Source: Paenibacillus phytorum (GTDB lineage Bacteria; Bacillota; Bacilli; Paenibacillales; NBRC-103111). Taken from it: 64,000 bases of DNA. The notes beneath the pieces are model-generated. The model had not been told where the DNA came from. It ran no database searches and saw only the letters and a list, made by a program, of their open reading frames with translations. Shown here piece after piece: positions 57,403 to 64,000 of the stretch. Numbering within the stretch: the stretch's first letter is position 1; each line of letters starts with the position of its first letter. Made by a program: the position numbers and the translations under genes. The stretch spans positions 1 through 64,000 of the forward strand of contig NZ_WHOA01000065.1 of the NCBI RefSeq assembly GCF_013141715.1. Reading direction: 5' to 3'.

Positions 57403-59091
57403 ATGAAAAAAAGAAGTCTGATGACGGTCTCATTCAGCACATTGCTCATGGCAAGTATTGTCGTAAGTGGTTGCACGAAGGATACGAAGCCGACGGTATC
57501 ATCCTCACCTGAGACAAAAGCGACCGCAGCAGCGGAAGTCAAAAAAGTCGATCCGTTAGGTAAATACGATCCTCCGATTGAAGTGACGACAGTTAGGCAG
57601 GTCGATGCGACATTTAAGTATGCAGAAGGCGACTCGATCGACAGCAACATTTGGACGAAAATTTTCGAAAAGGATTACGGGCTCAAAGTAAAAAATCTTT
57701 GGACGGTAGACTCATCGCAATATCGACAAAAATTGAACGTTTCCATTGCTTCGGGTGACTTGCCGGATTTCCTCGAGGTCAATAAAGAAGAAATGCAAAG
57801 GCTTAATGAAGCCGGATTGCTTGAGGATTTGACAACCGTTTGGAAGCAATACGCAACCCCATTTGCGGTAGATGTGTTGAAACAGGATAATGGCATCGGT
57901 TTAAAGGCAGCAACCTTTAACGGTAAATTAATGGGAATACCAAGAACCTACTCCAATGGAGGAGTCAGCACGGCACAAATGATCTGGGTCAGAACCGATT
58001 GGCTGCAAAAACTGAACTTGCCTGAGCCTAAAACAATTGAAGATGTCGTCAAAATTGCTACCGCTTTTGCTAAGCAGGATCCGGATGGGAACGGGAAGGA
58101 AGATACTTTCGGCTTCGGTCTTAATAAGGAATTATTCTCCGGCCACGGTGTAATTGGAGGCTTTCTAAACGGATATAACGCTTATCCGGAAATTTGGACG
58201 AAAGATGCGAATGGCAAACTTGTCTTCGGCTCGGTACAACCGGCAATGAAAGCAGGCTTGAAGCAATTACAGGAATTATACAAAAGCGGACTTATTGATA
58301 AAGAATTTGCTGTCAAAACAACGACGAAGGTGCAGGAGGATGTGGCGGCAGGAAGATTGGGTCTAGCTTATGGGAGTGTCGCAGATGGTGGATATATTCA
58401 AAAGGAAAACCATACGAAAGATCCAAAGGCACAGTGGAAAGCATATCCGATAGTGTCCACGGATGGCAAAGCGGTCAATCCTCAATTGTTGGATACGGCT
58501 AATGTCTTTTACGTGGTGAAAAAAGGCGCTAAGCATCCGGAGGCTGCCATTAAGCTCATCAACATTTATTTGAAGCATTTCTACGAAACCAACTATAGTC
58601 CGAATCCGAATCCATTTATTACGGACCCCAAGACCGGTATTTTACCAGCGAAATATGCTCCTGTGGTGATCGATCCGCTAAATACGAATTTAGAGGCTTT
58701 TCTCAAGGTACAAGATGCGCTTAAATCCGGCGATGGCAGCAAGCTTGGATTTCCAGCGAATATTCATTTTGACAGGCTGACCAAATTCAAAGCGGGCGAC
58801 GACTCCATGTGGTTCTCAAACGTTGTATTCGGAGCGGAGGGGTCATACAGTGTTATCAACCAATATAACAATAATAAGGTTGGCAAATACAATGACTTTG
58901 TTGGTGCTGCCACACCTACAATGGCGGAGAAGCAGGCTACGCTGAAGAAAATGCAGGATCAAACGTTCACCAAAATTATTATGGGCGAGGTTTCAATTGA
59001 TGAGTTCGATAAATTTGTAGTGGACTGGAGGAAACAGGGTGGTGACGCGATCGAGAAGGAAGTTAATGATTGGTATAACAAAAATAAATAA
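57403..59091 (+). CDS. Extracellular solute-binding lipoprotein of sugar ABC transporter
   Basis: A 562-residue lipoprotein. The signal peptide ends in lipobox VVSGC (Cys at about residue 24), followed by a short Ser/Thr/Ala-rich linker and a family 1 / LplA-type body. QDPDGNGKEDTFGFGLN near residue 230 is a typical calcium-loop-like segment of this family. GAGGGG precedes the ATG. It heads the locus D transport operon, unlike loci A and B where the binding protein follows the permeases. Confidence 0.88.
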   Translation: MKKRSLMTVSFSTLLMASIVVSGCTKDTKPTVSSSPETKATAAAEVKKVDPLGKYDPPIEVTTVRQVDATFKYAEGDSIDSNIWTKIFEKDYGLKVKNLWTVDSSQYRQKLNVSIASGDLPDFLEVNKEEMQRLNEAGLLEDLTTVWKQYATPFAVDVLKQDNGIGLKAATFNGKLMGIPRTYSNGGVSTAQMIWVRTDWLQKLNLPEPKTIEDVVKIATAFAKQDPDGNGKEDTFGFGLNKELFSGHGVIGGFLNGYNAYPEIWTKDANGKLVFGSVQPAMKAGLKQLQELYKSGLIDKEFAVKTTTKVQEDVAAGRLGLAYGSVADGGYIQKENHTKDPKAQWKAYPIVSTDGKAVNPQLLDTANVFYVVKKGAKHPEAAIKLINIYLKHFYETNYSPNPNPFITDPKTGILPAKYAPVVIDPLNTNLEAFLKVQDALKSGDGSKLGFPANIHFDRLTKFKAGDDSMWFSNVVFGAEGSYSVINQYNNNKVGKYNDFVGAATPTMAEKQATLKKMQDQTFTKIIMGEVSIDEFDKFVVDWRKQGGDAIEKEVNDWYNKNK

Positions 59092-59102
59092 ATAGGCAGA
59101 CA

Positions 59103-59135
59103 TGGGAGGTGAGGGCAACCTTGCCTCCTTCTGTC
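59103..59135 (+). terminator. Intra-operon hairpin between binding protein and permease
   Basis: GGGAGGTGAGGGCAA and TTGCCTCC pair with a bulge, directly after the binding-protein stop codon. No long T-run is present. It is a likely partial terminator or stabiliser favouring binding-protein mRNA. Confidence 0.5.
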
Positions 59136-59158
59136 CTTGGGGTCTGGAGGGGAATTAT

Positions 59159-60058
59159 ATGGTAGGTAAAAAATGGAGAATCGGACTCCCGTTACATCTG
59201 ATGCTCATACCAGGGTTGCTTGCAATCCTCATATTCAGCTATATTCCCATGGTCGGAGTTGTGATCGCATTTCAGAAATACGTACCGGCCAAAGGCGTGT
59301 TCGGGTCCAAATGGATTGGATTGAACAATTTCAAATATGTCATGGATCTGCCAGACTTTTATCAAGTATTTTGGAATACCTTGTACATCGCCAGTATGAA
59401 AGTTGCCGTAGGTTTGATCGTTCCGGTCGTGATTGCCATTCTATTGAACGAGCTCCGCAAGGAAATCGTAAGAAGATGGGTGCAAACGCTCATTTATTTG
59501 CCCTACTTTTTATCATGGGTCATTCTGAGCGGTGTATTGTTGGATATTCTTTCACCTTCCCAGGGAATCGTAAATCAACTTTTGCAAGGAATTGGCATCA
59601 AGCCGATTTTCTTCCTTGGCGATAATAGATGGTTCCCTTTCACGTTGGTTATCTCCAATGAATGGAAGGAATTTGGTTTCAGTACGATTGTGTACATTGC
59701 TGCCATTTTAGGCATCAATCCATCGTTATATGAAGCGGCTGTGGTGGATGGCGCAAGCCGATGGCGTCAAACCTGGCATATTACGCTTCCGGGAATGGCA
59801 CCGATTATCGTATTAATGGCGACGCTTAGCGTCGGTAATATTTTGAATGCAGGATTTGAACAAGTATTTAATTTATATAGTCCCATTGTGTACCAGAGCG
59901 GGGATATTATTGATACCTTCGTTTACCGAATTGGTATGGTCGATGCGCAGTATGGTGTGGCAACGGCAGTAGGCTTATTTAAATCCGTGATTTCGTTCAT
60001 CTTGATTTCTCTGTCCTATGTACTCGCTTACCGCTTTGCCAACTATAGAATATTTTAA
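59159..60058 (+). CDS. Sugar ABC transporter permease, LplB type
   Basis: About 299 residues. The first helix is LMLIPGLLAILIFSYIPMVG, and the coupling segment is LYEAAVVDGASRWRQTWHIT followed by LPG. The ATG at 59159 has GGAGGGG six bases upstream. An open frame extends back to 59102 but covers the intra-operon hairpin, so it is not the true start. Confidence 0.9.
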   Translation: MVGKKWRIGLPLHLMLIPGLLAILIFSYIPMVGVVIAFQKYVPAKGVFGSKWIGLNNFKYVMDLPDFYQVFWNTLYIASMKVAVGLIVPVVIAILLNELRKEIVRRWVQTLIYLPYFLSWVILSGVLLDILSPSQGIVNQLLQGIGIKPIFFLGDNRWFPFTLVISNEWKEFGFSTIVYIAAILGINPSLYEAAVVDGASRWRQTWHITLPGMAPIIVLMATLSVGNILNAGFEQVFNLYSPIVYQSGDIIDTFVYRIGMVDAQYGVATAVGLFKSVISFILISLSYVLAYRFANYRIF

Positions 60059-60071
60059 GGAGGAGATCATC

Positions 60072-60956
60072 TTGGTCGAGCGAATGACATGGTCACGAAA
60101 ATTGTTTGTTATATGCAACTATATGCTGCTTATCGCGCTTGCTGGCATATGTATATTACCGCTTTTCTATTTGCTGGCTCTTTCCTTCAGTTCAAATAAT
60201 GCCGCTGCTGCGGGTATGGTTAAGCTTTGGCCGGTTGATTTTACATGGAAAGCCTATGAGTTCATATTAAGCAAGCCGGAATTTACTCATTCTCTTCTCG
60301 TAACGCAACAGCGGGTGTTGCTCGGTGTTTCACTTAACATGGTATTGACGGTTCTGGTTGCTTATCCGTTATCGAAGGAATCGACCGCATTGAAAGGAAG
60401 AACCTTTTATGTGTGGATCTTTGTATTCACGATGCTGTTCAATGGCGGCATCATCCCGCTATATATGACCATTCGCACACTTGGCTTACTGGACTCGATC
60501 TGGGCTCTAGTTCTGCATCATGCGGTGCCGGTATTTAATATTGTGATCCTGCTTAATTTCTTCCGAAGTTTGCCGAAGGAATTGGAGGAAGCGGCCTTGA
60601 TGGATGGTGCGAGCCATTGGAGAATCCTTTGGAGCATTTATGTCCCGCTGTCGGCGCCATCGCTTGCAACTGTGACATTGTTCTCAACGGTTGCACAGTG
60701 GAATTCTTGGTTTGACGGTATTTTATTTATGAACTCTCCGGAAAATTATCCGCTGCAAAGTTATCTGTACACGGTTGTAGTTGGACTCGAAACATTGATG
60801 AAGAGCACGACGGATCTAGAGCTGATTAATCTGGTTTCGGATCGAACGGCGAGAGCGGCACAAATTTTTCTCGGCGCCTTACCGATTCTGCTGTTGTATC
60901 CATTCTTGCAGCGTTATTTTACCAAAGGAATTGTGATGGGGAGTGTGAAGGGATGA
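60072..60956 (+). CDS. Sugar ABC transporter permease, YtcP type
   Basis: About 295 residues. The coupling segment is LEEAALMDGASHWRILWSIY, followed by VPL, and the end is KGIVMGSVKG. The TTG at 60072 is chosen because AAGGAGGAG ends about six bases upstream; the longer frame from 60018 would overlap the preceding gene. Its stop overlaps the next start (ATGA). Confidence 0.87.
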   Translation: MVERMTWSRKLFVICNYMLLIALAGICILPLFYLLALSFSSNNAAAAGMVKLWPVDFTWKAYEFILSKPEFTHSLLVTQQRVLLGVSLNMVLTVLVAYPLSKESTALKGRTFYVWIFVFTMLFNGGIIPLYMTIRTLGLLDSIWALVLHHAVPVFNIVILLNFFRSLPKELEEAALMDGASHWRILWSIYVPLSAPSLATVTLFSTVAQWNSWFDGILFMNSPENYPLQSYLYTVVVGLETLMKSTTDLELINLVSDRTARAAQIFLGALPILLLYPFLQRYFTKGIVMGSVKG

Positions 60957-62050
60957 GCAACGACGTTAGTAAATTAGACTCAGCTTTGAGGGTCGATGTC
61001 AATAATAATGAAGCTTGGAGATGGTACTCACCTCTTAAGGAGCCATTTCGTGTTACGGGACTGCCTTGGCTTAAACAAGATGGTGTCTACCGCAGGTTGC
61101 CATTAAAGCCGGAGTATCTAATTCGATCGGAAATGGATCGGCTAGCGAATTTTACAGCGGGCGTTCAAATTCACTTCCAGACGGATTCCCCGAAGCTATC
61201 TGTACGAGTTGTTTTGGCCGACAAAGCGAATATGTATCAAATGCCGGCTACTGGACAATGCGGCGTAGATTGTTACATTGGTTCACACGGAGAGCAGCAA
61301 TTTGTAAACGTCACTCGTTTCGAACCTGCGCTTTCGGAATATGAAGCCATTCTTTTTGAATCGTTTGGAGATCAAATGAAAGAGATTACGTTGAATCTTC
61401 CTTTGTATATGGGTGTGAAGGAAATGTGGATCGGGATTGATCCATCCGCTTCGGTTGCTTGTTCCCCAGGCTTCGTTTCTGACAAACGAGTCCTTATCTA
61501 TGGTACGTCCATCACGCATGGAGCTTGCGCATCTCGACCGGGAATGGCTTATCCCAACATCTTGAGCCGGATGTTTCCTCTTGAGTTTGTGAACCTCGGA
61601 TTCTCGGGGAATGCTCAGGGGGAACCAGAATTAGCCCAAATCATCAGCGAAATCTCCGACCCTGCATTGCTTGTATTGGATTATGAGGGGAACACGCCCA
61701 GCACGGAACGTCTTAGAAAGACACTTCCTGAGTTTATTCGAATTTTTCGGTCTAGATATTCCGAAGTACCCATTCTGGTCATTTCACAAATCCGGTTGGC
61801 GAGGGAGGCGTTCGACGTAAACATGCTTCGACAACGGGAGGAGCGAAAGCAATTCCAGCAGGAAACGGTAGAACGATTGCGGCAAAGGGGAGATCAACAT
61901 ATCTATTTCTTCAACGGAGAAGAGATGCTCGGATTAGAATACGGGGAATGCACGGTAGATGGCATTCATCCGTCCGATTTGGGGTACAAGAGAATAAGCG
62001 AAGCGCTAAAACCATTGCTGGAAAAACTTTTACTTCCTTACTTCAAATGA
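60953..62050 (+). CDS. SGNH-type hydrolase with N-terminal sandwich domain
   Basis: A 365-residue cytoplasmic protein. The N-terminal beta domain spans about residues 20-170 (SsfX3-like accessory domain), then an SGNH hydrolase domain. Block I is RVLIYGTSITHGACA (Ser in GTS), the Gly block is NLGFSGNAQGEPE, and the terminal block is DGIHPSDLGYKR (Asp/His). It is a probable carbohydrate esterase. The ATGA overlap with the permease gene indicates translational coupling, unusual for a hydrolase and transporter pair. It is the second SGNH enzyme of locus D. Confidence 0.85.
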   Translation: MSNDVSKLDSALRVDVNNNEAWRWYSPLKEPFRVTGLPWLKQDGVYRRLPLKPEYLIRSEMDRLANFTAGVQIHFQTDSPKLSVRVVLADKANMYQMPATGQCGVDCYIGSHGEQQFVNVTRFEPALSEYEAILFESFGDQMKEITLNLPLYMGVKEMWIGIDPSASVACSPGFVSDKRVLIYGTSITHGACASRPGMAYPNILSRMFPLEFVNLGFSGNAQGEPELAQIISEISDPALLVLDYEGNTPSTERLRKTLPEFIRIFRSRYSEVPILVISQIRLAREAFDVNMLRQREERKQFQQETVERLRQRGDQHIYFFNGEEMLGLEYGECTVDGIHPSDLGYKRISEALKPLLEKLLLPYFK

Positions 62051-62119
62051 GGTTTTCCTTCAAGTTCCATTAGGCAGATGAATAACGGTGCAGTATCATT
62101 TAGCGTAGGGTGATAAAAA

Positions 62120-62965
62120 ATGTTCATTTCTCCTATGCTAGCGTACGACGCAAAAGATAATAAACCATTTAACAGTAAAAATCATATAGCGGAATTAAAA
62201 TTAGATGGTCTAAGATGTATTATTTCCAATATGGATAAACTCTATGTTTATACGAGTCATAATAACTTGATCACAAATAAATTCCCAGAGTTGTATAAAT
62301 GCCCCCTGCCTGAAGGAACAATACTTGATGGTGCATTAATGATTATTGATGAGCAAGGAAAACCAGACTTTGAAGCCATGTCGGCCAGGTTTTTATCAAG
62401 TAAAAACAAAACACCTGTGATATTCTGCGCATTTGACATCTTAAGATACAAAGGAATTGACGTCACGGGTCTAAATTTACTGGGGCGTAAAGAACTGTTG
62501 GACAAGGCGTTCATTGAAACTGAGAATTATAAAAAGGTTAAAGTGTTCGAAGGGAATGCAGTAGAATATTTTGAGCAGGTTCGCGGGCGGGGACTTGAGG
62601 GCATCATCATGAAATCTAAAAAAGAAAATTCCAAATACGAAATAGAAAAACGCTCCAAACAGTGGCAAAAAGTGATCAATTGGACTTATGCGGATGTGTA
62701 CATATCCGGTTACAGAAAAAATAATTTTGCCTTATTGGCCTCTATTGATGCAGCTGACGGCTCCAAGTTCCCTGTCGGGGTTATAGAGTCCGGTGTAACA
62801 CCAATTCACCAGACAGCTTTAGATAGTTTGAAGAATCGCTTAGTATTCAAGGAAGACAAGAATTTTGCTTATATGGAACCACGAATCATGGCAAAGATTA
62901 AGACAAGGAATTGGAGCAAAAACGGAAAACTTCGGTCCCCAGTATTCATAGAATTCGTTACCTGA
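62120..62965 (+). CDS. ATP-dependent DNA ligase, LigD-like catalytic core
   Basis: 281 residues. The adenylation domain has the KxDG motif at ELKLDGLR (Lys27 would carry AMP), motif III-like FCAFDILRYKG, motif IV LEGIIMKSKK and motif V-like KQWQKVI. An OB-fold domain follows (about 195-281) with RIMAKIKTRNWSKNGKLRSP. There is no polymerase or nuclease domain, so this is a stand-alone ligase as in some Ku-linked end-joining or spore DNA repair sets. No Ku gene is visible in the window. Ribosome site AGGGTG precedes the ATG. Confidence 0.85.
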   Translation: MFISPMLAYDAKDNKPFNSKNHIAELKLDGLRCIISNMDKLYVYTSHNNLITNKFPELYKCPLPEGTILDGALMIIDEQGKPDFEAMSARFLSSKNKTPVIFCAFDILRYKGIDVTGLNLLGRKELLDKAFIETENYKKVKVFEGNAVEYFEQVRGRGLEGIIMKSKKENSKYEIEKRSKQWQKVINWTYADVYISGYRKNNFALLASIDAADGSKFPVGVIESGVTPIHQTALDSLKNRLVFKEDKNFAYMEPRIMAKIKTRNWSKNGKLRSPVFIEFVT

Positions 62966-62970
62966 GCATA

Positions 62971-63020
62971 AAAAAAGACTGAAATCACCAAGGAGGAAGT
63001 GGTGGTTACAGTCTTTTGTT
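62971..63020. terminator. Bidirectional terminator between convergent genes
   Basis: AAAAGACTG (62973-62981) pairs with CAGTCTTTT (63009-63017), with inner pairing CACC/GGTG. It is flanked by A-runs on the left and T-runs on the right, so it serves both the ligase gene (plus) and the SASP gene (minus). Confidence 0.8.
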
Positions 63021-63043
63021 TTGCTTACACATCACCAAAGGAA

Positions 63044-63262
63044 TTAGCGTCTAATTCCGCCGGTTAGTTGTTGTTCGGCCAGTTGAACTAATCTTCGCGT
63101 AATGTTACCGCCGATTGCGCCAGTATCACGAGTAGCCATGTAGCCGTAATAACCATCTTGCGGAATTTGAATACCTAATTCTTGAGCGACTTCATATTTC
63201 ATTTGATCAAGAGCTGCTCTTGCTTGTTGCACGACTAATGTATTGCTGTTTCTTCTAGCCAT
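63044..63262 (-). CDS. Alpha/beta-type small acid-soluble spore protein
   Basis: 72 residues with both family signatures: the N-terminal segment NTLVVQQARAALDQMKYEVA with the germination-protease site nearby (KYEVAQELGI), and the C-terminal GYMATRDTGAIGGNITRRLV. It coats and protects DNA in dormant spores. The ATG at 63262 has AAGGAGTG upstream; the GTG at 63271 overlaps that ribosome site. Expected to be read by the forespore sigma-G polymerase. Direct evidence for sporulation. Confidence 0.93.
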   Translation of the reverse strand: MARRNSNTLVVQQARAALDQMKYEVAQELGIQIPQDGYYGYMATRDTGAIGGNITRRLVQLAEQQLTGGIRR

Positions 63263-63372
63263 TTGATTCACTCCTTTTTTGTGGTGTAGGAGTATTTTGT
63301 GGATTAAATGGTTTTTTATTCATCTTACAAAAATTATTTTCGCAAAACTCATGAAATCATCTCTTTATATTC

Positions 63373-63401
63373 TTGACCTCACAGTCAACTATGTGTATGA
63401 T
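63373..63401 (+). promoter_or_regulatory. Sigma-A-type promoter with overlapping operator-like palindrome
   Basis: TTGACC (63373-63378), a 17-bp spacer and TATGAT (63396-63401) form a near-consensus promoter. TTGAC-n6-GTCAA (63373-63388) is an inverted repeat covering the -35 box, a good position for autorepression by the TetR protein encoded just downstream. The expected transcription start falls at about the first base of the ATG at 63408. Confidence 0.7.
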
Positions 63402-63407
63402 TCACTT

Positions 63408-63989
63408 ATGAGCAGACCAAGAGAATTTGATGTTGATAAAGTATTGAATCAGTCGATGGAAGTTTTTTGGGCCAAAGGTTACAAAGCAACCTCATTCGAA
63501 GATCTCACCAATAAGACTCATGTCAAAAAACAAAGTCTGTATGGCGTCTTTCAAGACAAACGCTCACTCTTTTTAAAAGCACTTGCCCTGTATCGAGCGC
63601 AGAATCTCGATTCACTTCGAGAAATGGTCGATCGCGGCGGGTCGCCAACGGAAATTCTAGACACCGTAAAATCCGCTTCACTTTGTTCGAAAAACGAAGA
63701 TAGCCGCAACGGATGTCTAATGGTGAACACAGCGTTGGAGTTTGGAATGAGCGATGAGGAAGTAACCAAAGAAGTTGAAAAAATGTTTAGTGACGTCCAG
63801 CTTGTGCTTGAGGAAGTGATTAGTAAAGGGCAAGCAATAGGAGAGATTACGACACGCTTCACAAGCATAGAATTAGGAGCCTTCTTGGCTAATGCCTTGC
63901 GCGGTACCCGTATTCTAGAGAAAACAGGGGTGCCTGTGGAACAAATCGAAACCATTCTAAATACCTCGTTTGGATTATTAAAAAAATAA
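63408..63989 (+). CDS. TetR-family transcriptional repressor
   Basis: About 193 residues. The N-terminal TetR helix-turn-helix spans about residues 8-55 (VFWAKGYKATSFEDLTNKTH and KKQSLYGVFQDKRSLFLKAL). A C-terminal ligand-binding domain of the TetR_C_16 / YxaF-like kind carries the CSKNEDSRNGCLMVNTA segment. The ATG at 63408 starts MSRPREF, the usual TetR N terminus. The promoter -10 ends six bases upstream, implying a leaderless mRNA. The ORF can be extended to 63279, but the extra residues look non-coding. Its target gene, if adjacent, lies beyond the window. Confidence 0.82.
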   Translation: MSRPREFDVDKVLNQSMEVFWAKGYKATSFEDLTNKTHVKKQSLYGVFQDKRSLFLKALALYRAQNLDSLREMVDRGGSPTEILDTVKSASLCSKNEDSRNGCLMVNTALEFGMSDEEVTKEVEKMFSDVQLVLEEVISKGQAIGEITTRFTSIELGAFLANALRGTRILEKTGVPVEQIETILNTSFGLLKK

Positions 63990-64000
63990 AACCGAATGCG

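Noticed and set aside
59102-59158. Upstream extension of the LplB-type permease reading frame
   Set aside because: It covers an RNA hairpin and lacks a ribosome site, whereas the ATG at 59159 has GGAGGGG at ideal spacing.

Overview
The window looks like chromosomal DNA of an endospore-forming Bacillota of the Paenibacillus type. This is inferred from two small acid-soluble spore protein genes, strong AGGAGG-type ribosome binding sites, YesM/YesN-type two-component pairs, LplB/YtcP-type sugar permeases without ATPase genes, and very large secreted multidomain carbohydrate-active proteins. No rRNA, tRNA, CRISPR array or phage module was seen.

Layout. 1-822 is a scar region with three terminators and the tails of two broken genes. 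823-3437 holds housekeeping genes: a HAD phosphatase, sspI (minus strand), a KtrA/TrkA potassium-channel regulator and a TrmH-family RNA methyltransferase. 3744-24264 is sugar locus A: a membrane AraC-type regulator, two permeases, a solute-binding lipoprotein, two secreted beta-helix proteins of about 1850 residues, and a cytoplasmic GH2 enzyme. 24265-25324 is a non-coding scar containing a 210-bp transposon-like element and a cut-off XRE repressor. 25325-30459 carries cell-envelope genes: a DUF1003-type membrane protein, a phosphodiester glycosidase-like protein, an SLH-transglutaminase protein and a polysaccharide deacetylase lipoprotein.

31032-42389 is sugar locus B: a frameshifted Gfo/Idh/MocA oxidoreductase, response regulator and sensor kinase, two permeases, a binding protein and a secreted clan GH-A glycosidase. 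42502-47428 is locus C: a divergent AraC regulator, an ADP-ribosylglycohydrolase-like protein, an intact paralogue of the broken oxidoreductase, and a sugar isomerase/epimerase. 47843-62050 is locus D: a divergent AraC regulator, an arabinose/fucose isomerase-like protein, an unrecognised 832-residue protein, an SGNH hydrolase, kinase and response regulator, binding protein, two permeases and a second SGNH hydrolase. The window ends with a small ATP-dependent DNA ligase, an alpha/beta-type SASP (minus strand) and a TetR regulator that appears to be leaderless.

How it works together (inference). Secreted enzymes of loci A and B would trim a plant or microbial polysaccharide. Three binding-protein/permease sets would import oligosaccharides using an ATPase encoded elsewhere. 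Cytoplasmic enzymes (GH2, oxidoreductases, isomerases, esterase-like SGNH proteins, the 832-residue protein) would dismantle them. Each locus has its own sensor: a one-component membrane AraC protein in A, a two-component pair in B, a cupin-AraC protein in C, and both a cupin-AraC protein and a two-component pair in D. The real substrates cannot be read from the sequence. The best candidates for undescribed biology are the locus D pair of isomerase-like and 832-residue proteins, the shared C-terminal module of the three exoproteins, and the palindrome cluster at 47565-47747.
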